Source of the DNA: Reticulitermes speratus
Taxonomy: Eukaryota; Arthropoda; Insecta; Blattodea; Rhinotermitidae
Assembly: GCA_021186555.1 (NCBI GenBank)
Contig: JAJKFL010000039.1
Coordinates: 43,068,597-43,132,596 of the forward strand
Direction of reading: 5' to 3'
DNA length: 64,000 nucleotides
How positions within the stretch are numbered: position 1 is the stretch's first letter; each line of letters begins with the position of its first letter. Positions 46,756 to 56,310 of the stretch are shown piece after piece. The notes below the pieces were generated by a model. It saw nothing but the letters and a program-made list of their open reading frames with translations. It was not told where the DNA came from and did not search any database. The position numbers and the translations under genes were made by a program.

Positions 46756-46859
46756 GTAAGTACAGGGTGTTTAGTAATGGATGTTGTGCTGAAGTATTTG
46801 TGTGGATTAATATGTAGAAATGTTTAGTGTCACGTGTTGTTTTGTGTTGATGTGAACCG

Positions 46860-46951
46860 TTGTGGTAAGAACACAGAATGGGGGGGGGGGGGGGTCTGGG
46901 TACAGGGTGCTGAGGGGAGGGTGGGGAAAACTGCATAACAGGGAGCTTCAT
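46860..46951 (+). pseudogene. LINE C-terminal fragment, 5' half, interrupted
   Basis: After a G run (46878-46893), GTACAGGGTGCTGAGGGGAG and AACTGCATAACAGGGAGCTTCAT correspond to the unit of the 100-bp array at 14841 (GTGCTGAGG...ACTACATAACGAGGAACTTAAT). The coding sequence continues at 47175, after a foldback insertion. Confidence 0.65.
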
Positions 46952-47174
46952 ATAAATTGTACAAGGTTCTGACGACGGTATGTAACATTGAGAACTAATT
47001 GGTTTCTGGACTTTGTCCATCGTCCGGAAATATAAAATCACGACGTTTCGGACCCAATAGTAGGTGTCTCCCTCCCCTTCACCTGAGGACGGAAGCAGAT
47101 CCAGCTTCCGAAACGTCGTGATCTTAGATTTCCGGACGTTGGACAAATTCCAGAAACCAATTAGTTCTCAAGGT
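46952..47174. mobile_element. Foldback element with hammerhead-like core, 8-bp target duplication
   Basis: Arms of about 65 bp (TGAGAACTAATTGGTTTCTG ... complement). Flanked by AGCTTCAT at 46944-46951 and 47175-47182. Core on + strand: CTGAGGA (47083-47089), C, GGAAGC/GCTTCC with 7-base loop, GAAA (47110-47113). The base after stem III is G rather than A, C or U, so self-cleavage at that position is not expected in the form seen here. Confidence 0.85.
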
Positions 47175-47430
47175 AGCTTCATGATTGTGCTTTTACAGAA
47201 TAATTAGGGTGATCAAAACAAGGATGAGATGGGCGGGGCATGTAGCATGTATGGGGCGACTGAAAAATGTATACACAATGCTAAAAGACCCGGCATGGAA
47301 GTGACGACTTGGAAGACCCAGGCGTAGATGGTAGAACAGTAGGAATGATGAGAACGTGGCTGTTGGATTTATCTGGCTTAGGATAGACAAGTGGCGGGCT
47401 GTAGTGCACAGAGTAATGATGCTGTGTGAC
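47175..47430 (+). pseudogene. LINE C-terminal fragment, 3' half
   Basis: AGGGTGATCAAAACAAGGAT followed by GAGATGGGCGGGGCATGTAG reads (I)[16 protein letters not shown], then LEDPGVDG and (I)DKWRAVVHRVMMLCD with frameshifts. It continues the fragment at 46860-46951 across the foldback insertion. Confidence 0.75.
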
Positions 47431-48099
47431 GGTTTGGACTTAGCCCATTCAGTCGACCGCGGTGTAGCAGCGAGAAGTGATAAGCGACAGCTGTCTGTGT
47501 CAGTCTGTGCGTTCGTCTTCGATTTGTGTCGCGTTTGAAACGCAAGGTTTCAGAAATACGCCGATTAGCCTCGCCAGTCCGTCGTCATATGACCTCATAG
47601 GAACCGTTTGACTGATTTTACGTTGTTTAATTGTTGAACGTTAGACTGATATTTGTGGATGTTGGTAATGAAGCGTACAGGCGTCCCCCGCTTTTACGAC
47701 GGTCCGCTTTTCGACGATCCGCTCTTCCGACGCTTTTCAATTATAACCAGAACCCATACATTCGACGCGTGGTCCGCTCTTTCGACCTATTTCGTCATGT
47801 TTTCACGACCTTCCACTCGCTGCTTTTTCTCTCAATCACTCGGCGCCATCTTTTCGTTCAGTCTGTGTACAGAAGTCGTTCGCGGTGCGTCTGTTAGAAA
47901 CTAATATATATATATATATATATATATATAGTGCGTTATTTAAGTTTATCGGCGGCCAAACTGCATTTGCAAGCTAAAAAGGACTGGGTTCCGCATTTCG
48001 ACGATTTCCGGTTTTCGACAGTTCTTGGTCCCTAACCTGTCGAATAAGCGGGGTACGCTTGTGTTAGCAATCGCGTATCACAAATGCACGTAGTAGCGA
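47431..48099. other. Unique intronic sequence with a (TA)n tract
   Basis: A (TA)n microsatellite at 47904-47930; CGA-rich sequence 47690-47880 with short open frames of no recognisable domain. Confidence 0.45.
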
Positions 48100-48368
48100 C
48101 TGTAGTACTGAACACTGTCGTGCACACGTGCTACTGCACTGTAGCTACCTGACACTGTAGCTACCTGAACACTGTAGCTACCTGAACATAGCACCTGAAC
48201 TAGCTACCTGAACACTGTAGTACTGAACACTGTCTACTGCACCTGTAGCTACTGAACACTGTAGCTACCTGAACACTGTAGTACCTAACACTGTAGCTAC
48301 CTGAACACTGAGCTACTGCACTGTAGCTACCTGCACACTAGCACCTGAATGTAGCTACCTGAACACCT
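48100..48368 (+). repeat. 19-bp minisatellite, degraded, about 14 copies
   Basis: Unit CTGTAGCTACCTGAACACT. Most copies have one to four missing bases at different places, so the period is ragged. Confidence 0.85.
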
Positions 48369-48516
48369 ACGCGCCTTTCTGCCTGAACTTCCAACGTAAC
48401 GTTACACATTTATTAATAACCGTAAGTCGTTTCCGCGCTTGCATTAGGGGAAACAGCTGTGGGTCTGTCTGTGCTAATGGAACAGCGTGTAATGTAATAA
48501 TAAGAATAATAACCTT

Positions 48517-48815
48517 AATAAATTCTAAAAGTTTCTGACGACGGTATATACCATTGAGAACTAATTGTCTTGTGGACTTTGTCCATCTTCCGGATAAAAT
48601 ATAAAATCACGACGTTTCGGAAGCTGGTTCTTCTTCCGTCTTCAGGTGAAAGGTCGAGTGATTGAGATTAGCTCGGTCTAAAGGACTCATCTGAGTAGGT
48701 GTCTCCCCTCCCATCACCTGAAGACGTAAGAAGAACCAGCTTCCGAAACGTCGTGATTTTATATTTTTATATTTTATCCGCACGATGGACAAAGTCCAGA
48801 AGACAGTTGGTTCTA
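48517..48815. mobile_element. Foldback element with hammerhead-like cores, 12-bp target duplication
   Basis: Same family as 46952-47174 (TTCTGACGACGGTAT start). Flanked by AATAATAACCTT at 48505-48516 and 48816-48827. Two outward-diverging cores: minus strand CTGAAGA at 48645-48639 with GGAAG/CTTCC and GAAA, plus strand CTGAAGA at 48718-48724. Confidence 0.85.
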
Positions 48816-48827
48816 AATAATAACCTT

Positions 48828-49288
48828 GTTCATTAACGTGTCGGTCCAACACCAAGACCGCAAATTCCAGAGGCAGCACAAATAAAACAAGCGACAGACA
48901 ATTTGCTGATTCAGCAGCCCCTTGCCATTCCACCACATGCAGTTACGTCACGTGCGTACTTAATACACGTGTCCAGTCAGCGACCATCAATACGTGTACA
49001 TCGCTGCTACACTGACGGCTGCGGACACGTATGGCAATCGTGTGCAGAATGGGAGCAGAAAGTGTGTCAGATTAATGCACAGTCTGTTTTAAAGAAGCAG
49101 CAGGTTTCGATAAAAACGTCGACTGTACACACCAGATGGCAGGCGAAACTCTTGCAGCACAACGAGAATGTCTGTAAGTAACGGAAATGTTGAATGATGA
49201 TGATGATATAGGACGTCATTTTCAGCCCCGAACCACTGAGCAAGTTCTTTCACGTAGTAGCACTTCGATGCGCGGTTTGAACCTCGAG
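48828..49288. other. No recognisable feature
   Basis: Unique intronic sequence before the 41-bp array. A 92-codon open frame at 48903-49181 has no recognisable domain. Confidence 0.4.
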
Positions 49289-51290
49289 GACCCAGATTAT
49301 ACGGACTGACGAGATAGCAACAAGTGATGGACCCAGATTATACGGACTGACGAGATAGCAACAAGTGATGGACCCAGATTATACGGACTGACGAGATAGC
49401 AACAAGTGATGGACCCAGATTATACGGACTGACGAGATAGCAACAAGTGATGGACCCAGATTATACGGACTGACGAGATAGCAACAAGTGATGGACCCAG
49501 ATTATACGGACTGACGAGATAGCAACAAGTGATGGACCCAGATTATATCGGACTGACGAGATAGCAACAAGTGATGGACCCAGATTATACGGACTGACGG
49601 ATAGCAACAAGTGATGGACCCAGATTATACGGACTGACGAGATAGCAACAAGTGATGGACCCAGATTATACGGACTGACGAGATAGCAACAAGTGATGGA
49701 CCCAGATTATACGGACTGACGAGATAGCAACAAGTGATGGACCCAGATTATACGGACTGACGAGATAGCAACAAGTGATGGACCCAGATTATACGGACTG
49801 ACGAGATAGCAACAAGTGATGGACCCAGATTATACGGACTGACGAGATAGCAACAAGTGATGGACCCAGATTATACGGACTGACGAGATAGCAACAAGTG
49901 ATGGACCCAGATTATACGGACTGACGAGATAGCAACAAGTGATGGACCCAGATTATACGGACTGACGAGATAGCAACAAGTGATGGCCCAGATTATACGG
50001 ACTGACGAGATAGCAACAAGTGATGGACCCAGATTATAGGGACTGACGAGATAGCAACAAGTGATGGACCCAGATTATACGGACTGACGAGATAGCAACA
50101 AGTGATGGACCAGATTATACGGACTGACGAGATAGCAACAAGTGATGGGCCCAGATTATAGGGACTGACGAGATAGCAACAAGTGATGGACCCAATTATA
50201 GGACTGACGAGATAGCAACAAGTGATGGACCCAGATTATACGGACTGACGGGATAGCAACAAGTGATGGACCCAGATTATACGGACTGACGGCAAGAAGT
50301 GATGGACGCAGATTATACGGACTGACGATACAAGAAGTATGGACCCAGATTATACGGACTGACGAGATAGCAACAAGTGATGGACCCAGATTATACGGAC
50401 TGACGAGATAGCAACAAGTGATGGACCCAGATTATAGGACTGACGAGATAGCAACAAGTGATGGGCCCAGATTATACGGACTGACGAGATAGCAACAAGT
50501 GATGGGCCCAGATTATACGGACTGACGAGATAGCAACAAGTGATGGACCCAGATTATAGGGACTGACGAGATAGCAACAAGTGATGGACCCAGATTATAC
50601 GGACTGACGAGATAGCAACAAGTGATGGACCCAGATTATACGGACTGACGAGATAGCAACAAGTGATGGACCCAGATTATACGGACTGACGAGATAGCAA
50701 CAAGTGATGGACCCAGATTATACGGACTGACGAGATAGCAACAAGTGATGGGCCCAGATTATAGGGACTGACGAGATAGCAACAAGGATGGACCCAGATT
50801 ATACGGACTGACGAGATAGCAACAAGTGATGGACCCAGATTATACGGACTGACGAGATAGCAACAAGTGATGGGCCCAGATTGTAGGGACTGACGAGATA
50901 GCAACAAGTGATGGGCCCAGATTATACGGACTGACGAGATAGCAACAAGTGATGGACCCAGATTATACGGACTGACGGGATAGCAACAAGTGATGGGCCC
51001 AGATTATACGGACTGACGGGATAGCAACAAGTGATGGGCCCAGATTATACGGACTGACGAGATAGCAACAAGTGATGGACCCAGATTATAGGGACTGACG
51101 AGATAGCAACAAGTGATGGGCCCAGATTATAGGGACTGACGAGATAGCAACAAGTGATGGGCCCAGATTATAGGGACTGACGAGATAGCAACAAGTGATG
51201 GGCCCAGATTGTAGGGACTGACGAGATAGCAACAAGTGATGGGCCCAGATTATACGGACTGACGAGACCAAGAAGTTATGGACGCAGATT
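49289..51290 (+). repeat. 41-bp minisatellite, about 49 copies
   Basis: Unit GATGGACCCAGATTATACGG plus ACTGACGAGATAGCAACAAGT. Left half almost uniform (GGACCCAG, ATACGG). From about 50030 two variants mix in: GGGCCCAG and ATAGGG. A few copies near 50290-50340 and 51265 are shortened (GGCAAGAAGT). The period is not a multiple of three. Confidence 0.96.
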
Positions 51291-51321
51291 ATAAGGTTGT
51301 CGCTGTGCTTAGATAATTACA

Positions 51322-51512
51322 GCACATAGATGTATGGGGGAACGGAGGTATAACACCACATACTCTTCATTTAGGTGTTAGTTGGAGGTGAATGGCCAGC
51401 TTCATTCTACCGGCCGCTTTACCCTCGGTACGCATTGTGTAGCGTCGGCGGGCGCCACAGCCGTGGTGACTCGAACGCCTGTGTGGAACCCCAATTGTTC
51501 GTCCATCCCGTA
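51322..51512 (-). mobile_element. Degenerate family 3/4-like SINE
   Basis: GGAGGTATAACACCACATAC, TACCGGCCGCTTTACCCTCG and a B box complement GGTGACTCGAAC match the family 3 layout in complement, with an internal deletion. Confidence 0.6.
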
Positions 51513-52475
51513 GCGTAGCGACGCCAGGTTAGAGCTGGTACTCGTGTGTGGCAGTGCGACGCTGCGACGGAAGTGGGCTGACGGTAATGACGTCATGAAT
51601 GCACGCCGAAATCCCGCCTGTTAATTGCCACAGTTCCGACGGAGCAGGTCGAAAGTTGCGTCACTGTCACGGCAGGCGATCAAAACGGCCGTTGAATGTA
51701 ATTCTTGTGACTTCTGAGGTCGTGCCTTCAATTGTCTTCGTCTAAGCTATAACTGGTGTAAGCCTTGTTCAAGCAGAAGTGGCCTTACCTCGAGTTACTG
51801 GCCCTTCGCCTGTCAGTATCACAGCTTGCTGAAACTGTGACGAGTCTGACTTCTTGACCACTGAACATGAAGTCACTACGATCATTCGAAACGCCGGAGT
51901 CTGAACTCCAATAACATAGCGGGAAAATTCGCAGAATACTTGAATATGCTACCTCTGAAACGTCGGTACACTTCAGTCAAACGGCGCTCCGTTTCATTCC
52001 GAAGGCAACCCCACACATAACATGTTTGTTTCTGGAATTGCAGTGTCTGTATTGTAAGCGTACAGTAAAATACACGATTAGAGCTGTGCTGGACTTCGCC
52101 TTGTCCAGTTTTGCGGTCATTTGCATTGTCACGATGTGTGCTGCCTCTACAGGTGCGTGATGACACTGTACACCGACGGAATGTTGACAGCGTCGTGCAG
52201 TTCGCAGGTGGCTGTGCGCCACGTTGTTCTGCAGACGCTGAGGTTTCAAAAGATTGGTGTTTGCGGCAGATTGCTGCTGAGGGCAGACATATGTCATAAC
52301 AGACCTGAAGAGTGCCTTTTGGACGGTCAGCTAAATGTTAGCGACTAGTCGCTCGCTTTTGAACAGGCACTGGACTGTGGTAAAGTTGGCAAGTGCTTGG
52401 CTCTGTCATTGCTGTGTGAATATTGCACGTAAGTCTGTGGCAGTGACAGCGAGGTGTGGCTCTTGGCTTGCAGAT
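51513..52475. other. No recognisable gene
   Basis: Overlapping open frames of 60-106 codons on both strands at 51880-52350, without a recognisable domain. A lone GAAACGTCGGTAC near 51957 resembles the 3' part of the hammerhead-like motif. Confidence 0.4.
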
Positions 52476-52530
52476 TAGCCTGGATTGTGTTTAAATACTC
52501 AGTCCGTACCGCGCAGTAAACATTTCTCCG
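52476..52530 (+). mobile_element. TTAA-type element, left-end fragment
   Basis: CCTGGATTGTGTTTAAATAC then TCAGTCCGTACCGCGCAGTAAACA, the left end and first 20 bases of the 114-bp monomer, after which similarity stops. Confidence 0.8.
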
Positions 52531-52712
52531 GTTTAAAAGCAAGTTTAGTGAATACTGTATGCGGAAATGTGACCAGACACGCTTGAGTTCCTACCCCTGC
52601 GTGAGGCATCTGAAGATGAAGGGATGTAAGCTGGAGATTTGACACGTGATGCACTTGATGTAACTGTGATGACGGTGCGTCTGTGTATTGTTTGGAGCAT
52701 GGAGCAGCAGGG

Positions 52713-53700
52713 AAGGTTGAGGTCTTGTGGACAGGTGTCCAGGAGGAAGACGGACGTGAGGTTGAGGTCTTGTGGACAGGTGTCCAGGAGGAAGACGGAC
52801 GTGAGGTTGAGGTCTTGTGGACAGGTGTCCAGGAGGAAGACGGACGTGAGGTTGAGGTCTTGTGGACAGGTGTCCAGGAGGAAGACGGACGTGAGGTTGT
52901 GGTCTTATGGACAGGTGTCCAGGAGGACGACGGACGTGAGGTTGAGGTCTTGTGGACAGGTGTCCAGGAGGACGACGGACGTGAGGTTGAGGTCTTGTGG
53001 ACAGGTGTCCAGGAGGACGACGGACGTGAGGTTGAGGTCTTATGGACAGGTGTCCAGGAGGAAGACGGACGTGAGGTTGTGGTCTTGTGGACAGGTGTCC
53101 AGGAGGAAGACGGACGTGAGGTTGAGGTCTTGTGGACAGGTGTCCAGGAGGACGACGGACGTGAGGTTGAGGTCTTGTGGACAGGTGTCCAGGAGGACGA
53201 CGGACGTGAGGTTGAGGTCTTGTGGACAGGTGTCCAGGAGGACGACGGACGTGAGGTTGAGGTCTTGTGGACAGGTGTCCAGGAGGAAGACGGACGTGAG
53301 GTTGTGGTCTTGTGGACAGGTGTCCAGGAGGAAGACGGACGTGAGGTTGAGGTCTTGTGGACAGGTGTCCAGGAGGAAGACGGACGTGAGGTTGAGGTCT
53401 TGTGGACAGGTGTCCAGGAGGAAGACGGACGTGAGGTTGAGGTCTTGTGGACAGGTGTCCAGGAGGAAGACGGACGTGAGGTTGAGGTCTTGTGGACAGG
53501 TGTCCAGGAGGAAGACGGACGTGAGGTTGAGGTCTTGTGGACAGGTGTCCAGGAGGAAGACGGACGTGAGGTTGAGGTCTTGTGGACAGGTGTCCAGGAG
53601 GAAGACGGACGTGAGGTTGAGGTCTTGTGGACAGGTATCCAGGAGGAAGACGGACGTGAGGTTGAAGTCTTGTGGACAGGTGTCCAGGAGGAAGACGCAC
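52713..53700 (+). repeat. 45-bp minisatellite, 22 copies
   Basis: Unit GAGGTTGAGGTCTTGTGGAC plus AGGTGTCCAGGAGGAAGACGGACGT. One forward frame reads VEVLWTGVQEEDGRE repeated for about 350 codons, and two other forward or reverse frames are open as well. Variants (GAAGAC/GACGAC, GAGGTC/GTGGTC, TTG/TTA) recur in a pattern that implies duplication of a block of five units. No splice context or sequence bias singles out one frame. Confidence 0.96.
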
Positions 53701-54124
53701 GTCCGTTGCTGGACAGGACGGGAGGTCACAGCCCTTCCTGAGGCTGTTCGCAACTTCAGATCTGCGTTCTTCAGAGACACTGCGCTCCGCCATTGGGTGT
53801 TTGTTGTCCACTGATGCGAGACTGGATGTCAGATGTTATTGGACCATTGACCCTTGAAGATCAGGCCACTCCGCGGTCTCGCAACATTGGACAACAAACA
53901 CCCAGTGACGGAGAGCAGAACGCTGATCTCATTGGCACCGCCAGCAAAGCCTGCAAACATCCCAGGCTGTTGGACACGTAGAACGCGAGATAGCTGTTCG
54001 ATAGCATGGTGGAGAGTAGCTCGGAAATGTTACTGCAAAGTGTGAGAGCCGCGAATGATTGCTGAAAATTGCTGTAAAAGGCGAAACCGAGCTGATCTGC
54101 CTCGCGTTGTACTGTGCTGTAGAT
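53701..54124. other. No recognisable feature
   Basis: Unique intronic sequence, with an inverted pair around 53790-53910 (TGGGTGTTTGTTGTCCA and TTGGACAACAAACACCCA) forming arms of about 17 bp, probably the ends of a small foldback. Confidence 0.5.
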
Positions 54125-54649
54125 CAGCGGTGTTCAACATTTATGTTCACGTACCCCCACATATAATTTCTCTTCAACTTTGTACCCCCAAAGCTGTTGG
54201 TGCACAATTCAAGTTATACACAGTCTATAATCTACATCTAAAATAAGTTAAATAAATTACATCCAAAATAATGTATTAAATAATAAGTTTTAAATGATAA
54301 AAAGGAGAGTCAAGCTATTAAATAACAAATATATTATTGTCTATCGTATAAAAATTAATAAAGGAACAAAGGTATTTTAGCAAAGCAAAATTATATGCAC
54401 TGTGTGGAATAAAATGAAACTAGCCGCCCAGATAAGAATAGCATAAAGGAGAGAGAGAGAGAGAGAGAGAAATGGCGCTCCCAAATCGCATGTCCTTACG
54501 TCCGGTCTGTTGTGGCTAACCGTAAATCTGGCCCTGATTATTCAGTGTTTATCGTGAAATAATACATTTATTTTTTTTAATTTTACGTACCCCCTAAGAT
54601 GTCTTCGCGTACCCCCGGAGGTACGCGTACCCCAGGTTGAATACCACTG
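54125..54649 (-). mobile_element. hAT-like MITE, opposite orientation
   Basis: Complement of 29657-30188 over its full length, 525 bp, with ends CAGCGGTGTTCAACATTTAT and complement of CAGTGGTATTCAACCTGGGG. A (GA)n tract lies at 54449-54470. Confidence 0.85.
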
Positions 54650-54804
54650 CTCTAGTCTGGTCTGTTCTGGTTACTGGGCCTGCATTACGGCTTGTGAACT
54701 CGGTAACTGGTAGATGTGGGCGATGACAGCCGAACTGAATGGTCAGGGCGATGGAGAGGAAGATGTGTGGGCTGTGGGGGAAATACTGATGGCGTAATAA
54801 ACGA

Positions 54805-55165
54805 ACAAGCAACTAACTAACTACCAACTAACTAAATGACTGACTGAGCAACGAACTCCAAGCAGCAGAGTCTTAGTTAAGTCAACAGTTCCTCAGACAG
54901 TCAAGAAACGCCCCATATTTTAAGGAACACGAAAGTTCATTACCGTGTTCACAACAGCCCACGAAATATCTCGGTCCTGAGCCAGTTCAATCCAGTTCAC
55001 GCCCCCACCCACCTCCGTCCTATTTTTTGAAGATCCGTTTTAGTATAATTCTCGAATCTACGCTTAGGTCTTCCAAGTGGTCTGTTTCCGTCAGGTTTCC
55101 CCACAGAAACCCTGCATGCTACCCTCCCCCCCAACTCATTCTTTCTACACGAACAAAATTCTGAT
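54805..55165 (-). pseudogene. LINE C-terminus and 3' UTR, minus strand
   Basis: On the minus strand: GNRPLGRPKRRFENYTKTDL, QKIGRRWVG, a stop, LNWLRTE, then the 3' UTR (GGGCGTTTCTTGACTGTCTG) ending in TAGTTAGTTG repeats at 54805-54840. Same family as 16131-16511. Confidence 0.75.
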
Positions 55166-55360
55166 AGCGCCGACATTCGGACTGTTCAGACGGTGAAAGG
55201 CGAACAGGCCGATTTGTCGAGGTGCTGTGTTTCACTGGGGACTGCGGGCGGAGGTGTGGAACGGGAGTCGTCCTCCACATCTTCCGCGAGGTTAGACCTT
55301 GCAAACTCTGAGGTCTTAGCATAGTTATGTGTCTGATCACAGGCACGAGAATTCATGTTA

Positions 55361-55489
55361 GCAGGAATAATAGCTGTTTGTTCTGAGATCCACATAAAAC
55401 ACACAAATACACTGTGTGGGCAGAACGTAGAATTGCTGAATGTTAAACCTGGTGGTACATATAGTGACCACTGGGCATTTAACGGTTAA
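55361..55489 (+). mobile_element. TTAA-type element, right-end fragment
   Basis: Partial monomer (TAATAGCTGTTTGTTCTGAG) followed by the right end TGTGGGCAGAACGTAGAATT..CCACTGGGCATTTAACGG and terminal TTAA at 55486-55489. The left part is lost. It lies 120 bp before SLC20 exon 2. Confidence 0.9.
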
Positions 55490-55608
55490 ACATTTTTTGT
55501 GATACCGAAACGTCGCGACACATTTCGAGAGCAGCAAGGTCGTCACACCCAGTAACTTAACACGAACGCACGTAGCCATATTGTGCAGTTGATTCATGTC
55601 TGTTGCAG

Positions 55609-55707
55609 GGTACAAGGTGTCTGACACGATGAGGAAAGGCATCCTAGAGGTTTCCGTGTACGAAGGAGCAGAGAAGGAGCTGATGTTGGGCTGTCTGGCG
55701 TCGCTAG
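55609..55707 (+). CDS. SLC20A: SLC20/PiT phosphate transporter, second coding exon
   Basis: Ninety-nine bases between acceptor TGTTGCAG and donor GTAAGT. The split Gly codon from the first exon is completed here (G|GG), giving ...[24 protein letters not shown]..., then ...[12 protein letters not shown]. This matches the loop and following helix after transmembrane segment 2 in PiT proteins, where the KVS(D/E)TxRKG block is conserved. The exon ends in phase 1 with the first base of a Val codon. It lies 8.85 kb downstream of the first exon and only 82 bp before the next. Confidence 0.93.
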
Positions 55708-55789
55708 GTAAGTGCTGTTCGAGTTGTGTCCGTGTCCGTGTGCCCCAGTAACAGGACCGAAGTTACCGCAAGGCCTCGTCTGTTTGCAG

Positions 55790-55933
55790 TGGGCAGTGCA
55801 ATTTGGCTGATGGCTGCTACGTTCTTGAAGCTTCCAATTTCTGGCACTCACAGTATTGTTGGAGCTACTGTCGGATTCTCTTTGGTCTGTCGTGGCACTG
55901 AGGGCCTGCATTGGAAAACCCTAGGGACCATAG
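55790..55933 (+). CDS. SLC20A: SLC20/PiT phosphate transporter, third coding exon
   Basis: One hundred and forty-four bases between acceptor TGTTTGCAG and donor GTATGT. It encodes [20 protein letters not shown], then [20 protein letters not shown] and HWKTLGTIG. The [13 protein letters not shown] block is a hallmark of the family (P-x-S-x-T-H-x-x-V-G) and lies in a pore-lining region of the first repeat. The exon ends in phase 1. With the two upstream exons it accounts for about 158 residues; eukaryotic PiT proteins are usually several hundred residues longer. No later exon (cytoplasmic loop, second GANDVANA-type repeat) is recognisable before 64000, so intron 3 exceeds 8 kb and the gene continues out of the window. 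Confidence 0.93.
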
Positions 55934-56310
55934 GTATGTAGTAACAGGTTGCTTTTAACTTTCAGTGGTTTATGACTTCATGCTGTTGCAATTGTAAGTG
56001 GGTAATCGCGAGTTAATGGAAATGTAGAAACATAGGACGATTCGGTCATTGAATGTGTATATATATATGTGTGTATATTAGGAGGTTCCAGTTTCAGTCA
56101 ATGTGCTCCATAACCAAAGATGATAGCCTGTTTTGTAGTCTGTGTAGAATGTTTTGCCAGGATGTCCAGTTAGTAAGGTTGCACAGGTCATAACAATTAA
56201 ATGATACGTCATCACAGCGTTAAACGTAGATCATTTATTGCACTGAAGTGTCAATAATTGTCAACAGCACGGGCCTTAAACGGCAACGAAAATCGTCGGT
56301 TAAAAAAGGA

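Larger units (their letters stand above)
46756..55608 (+). other. First intron of the SLC20 gene, repeat-filled
   Basis: An intron of about 8.85 kb with GTAAGT donor and TTGCAG acceptor. It contains a LINE remnant split by a foldback element, a second foldback element, the 19-, 41- and 45-bp arrays, SINE debris, a hAT-like MITE, a minus-strand LINE 3' end and an end fragment of the 114-bp element. Intron 2 (55708-55789) is only 82 bp and repeat-free. Confidence 0.85.

Noticed and set aside
49289..51290. CRISPR array
   Set aside because: All arrays here are contiguous units without unique spacers, and the genome is eukaryotic.
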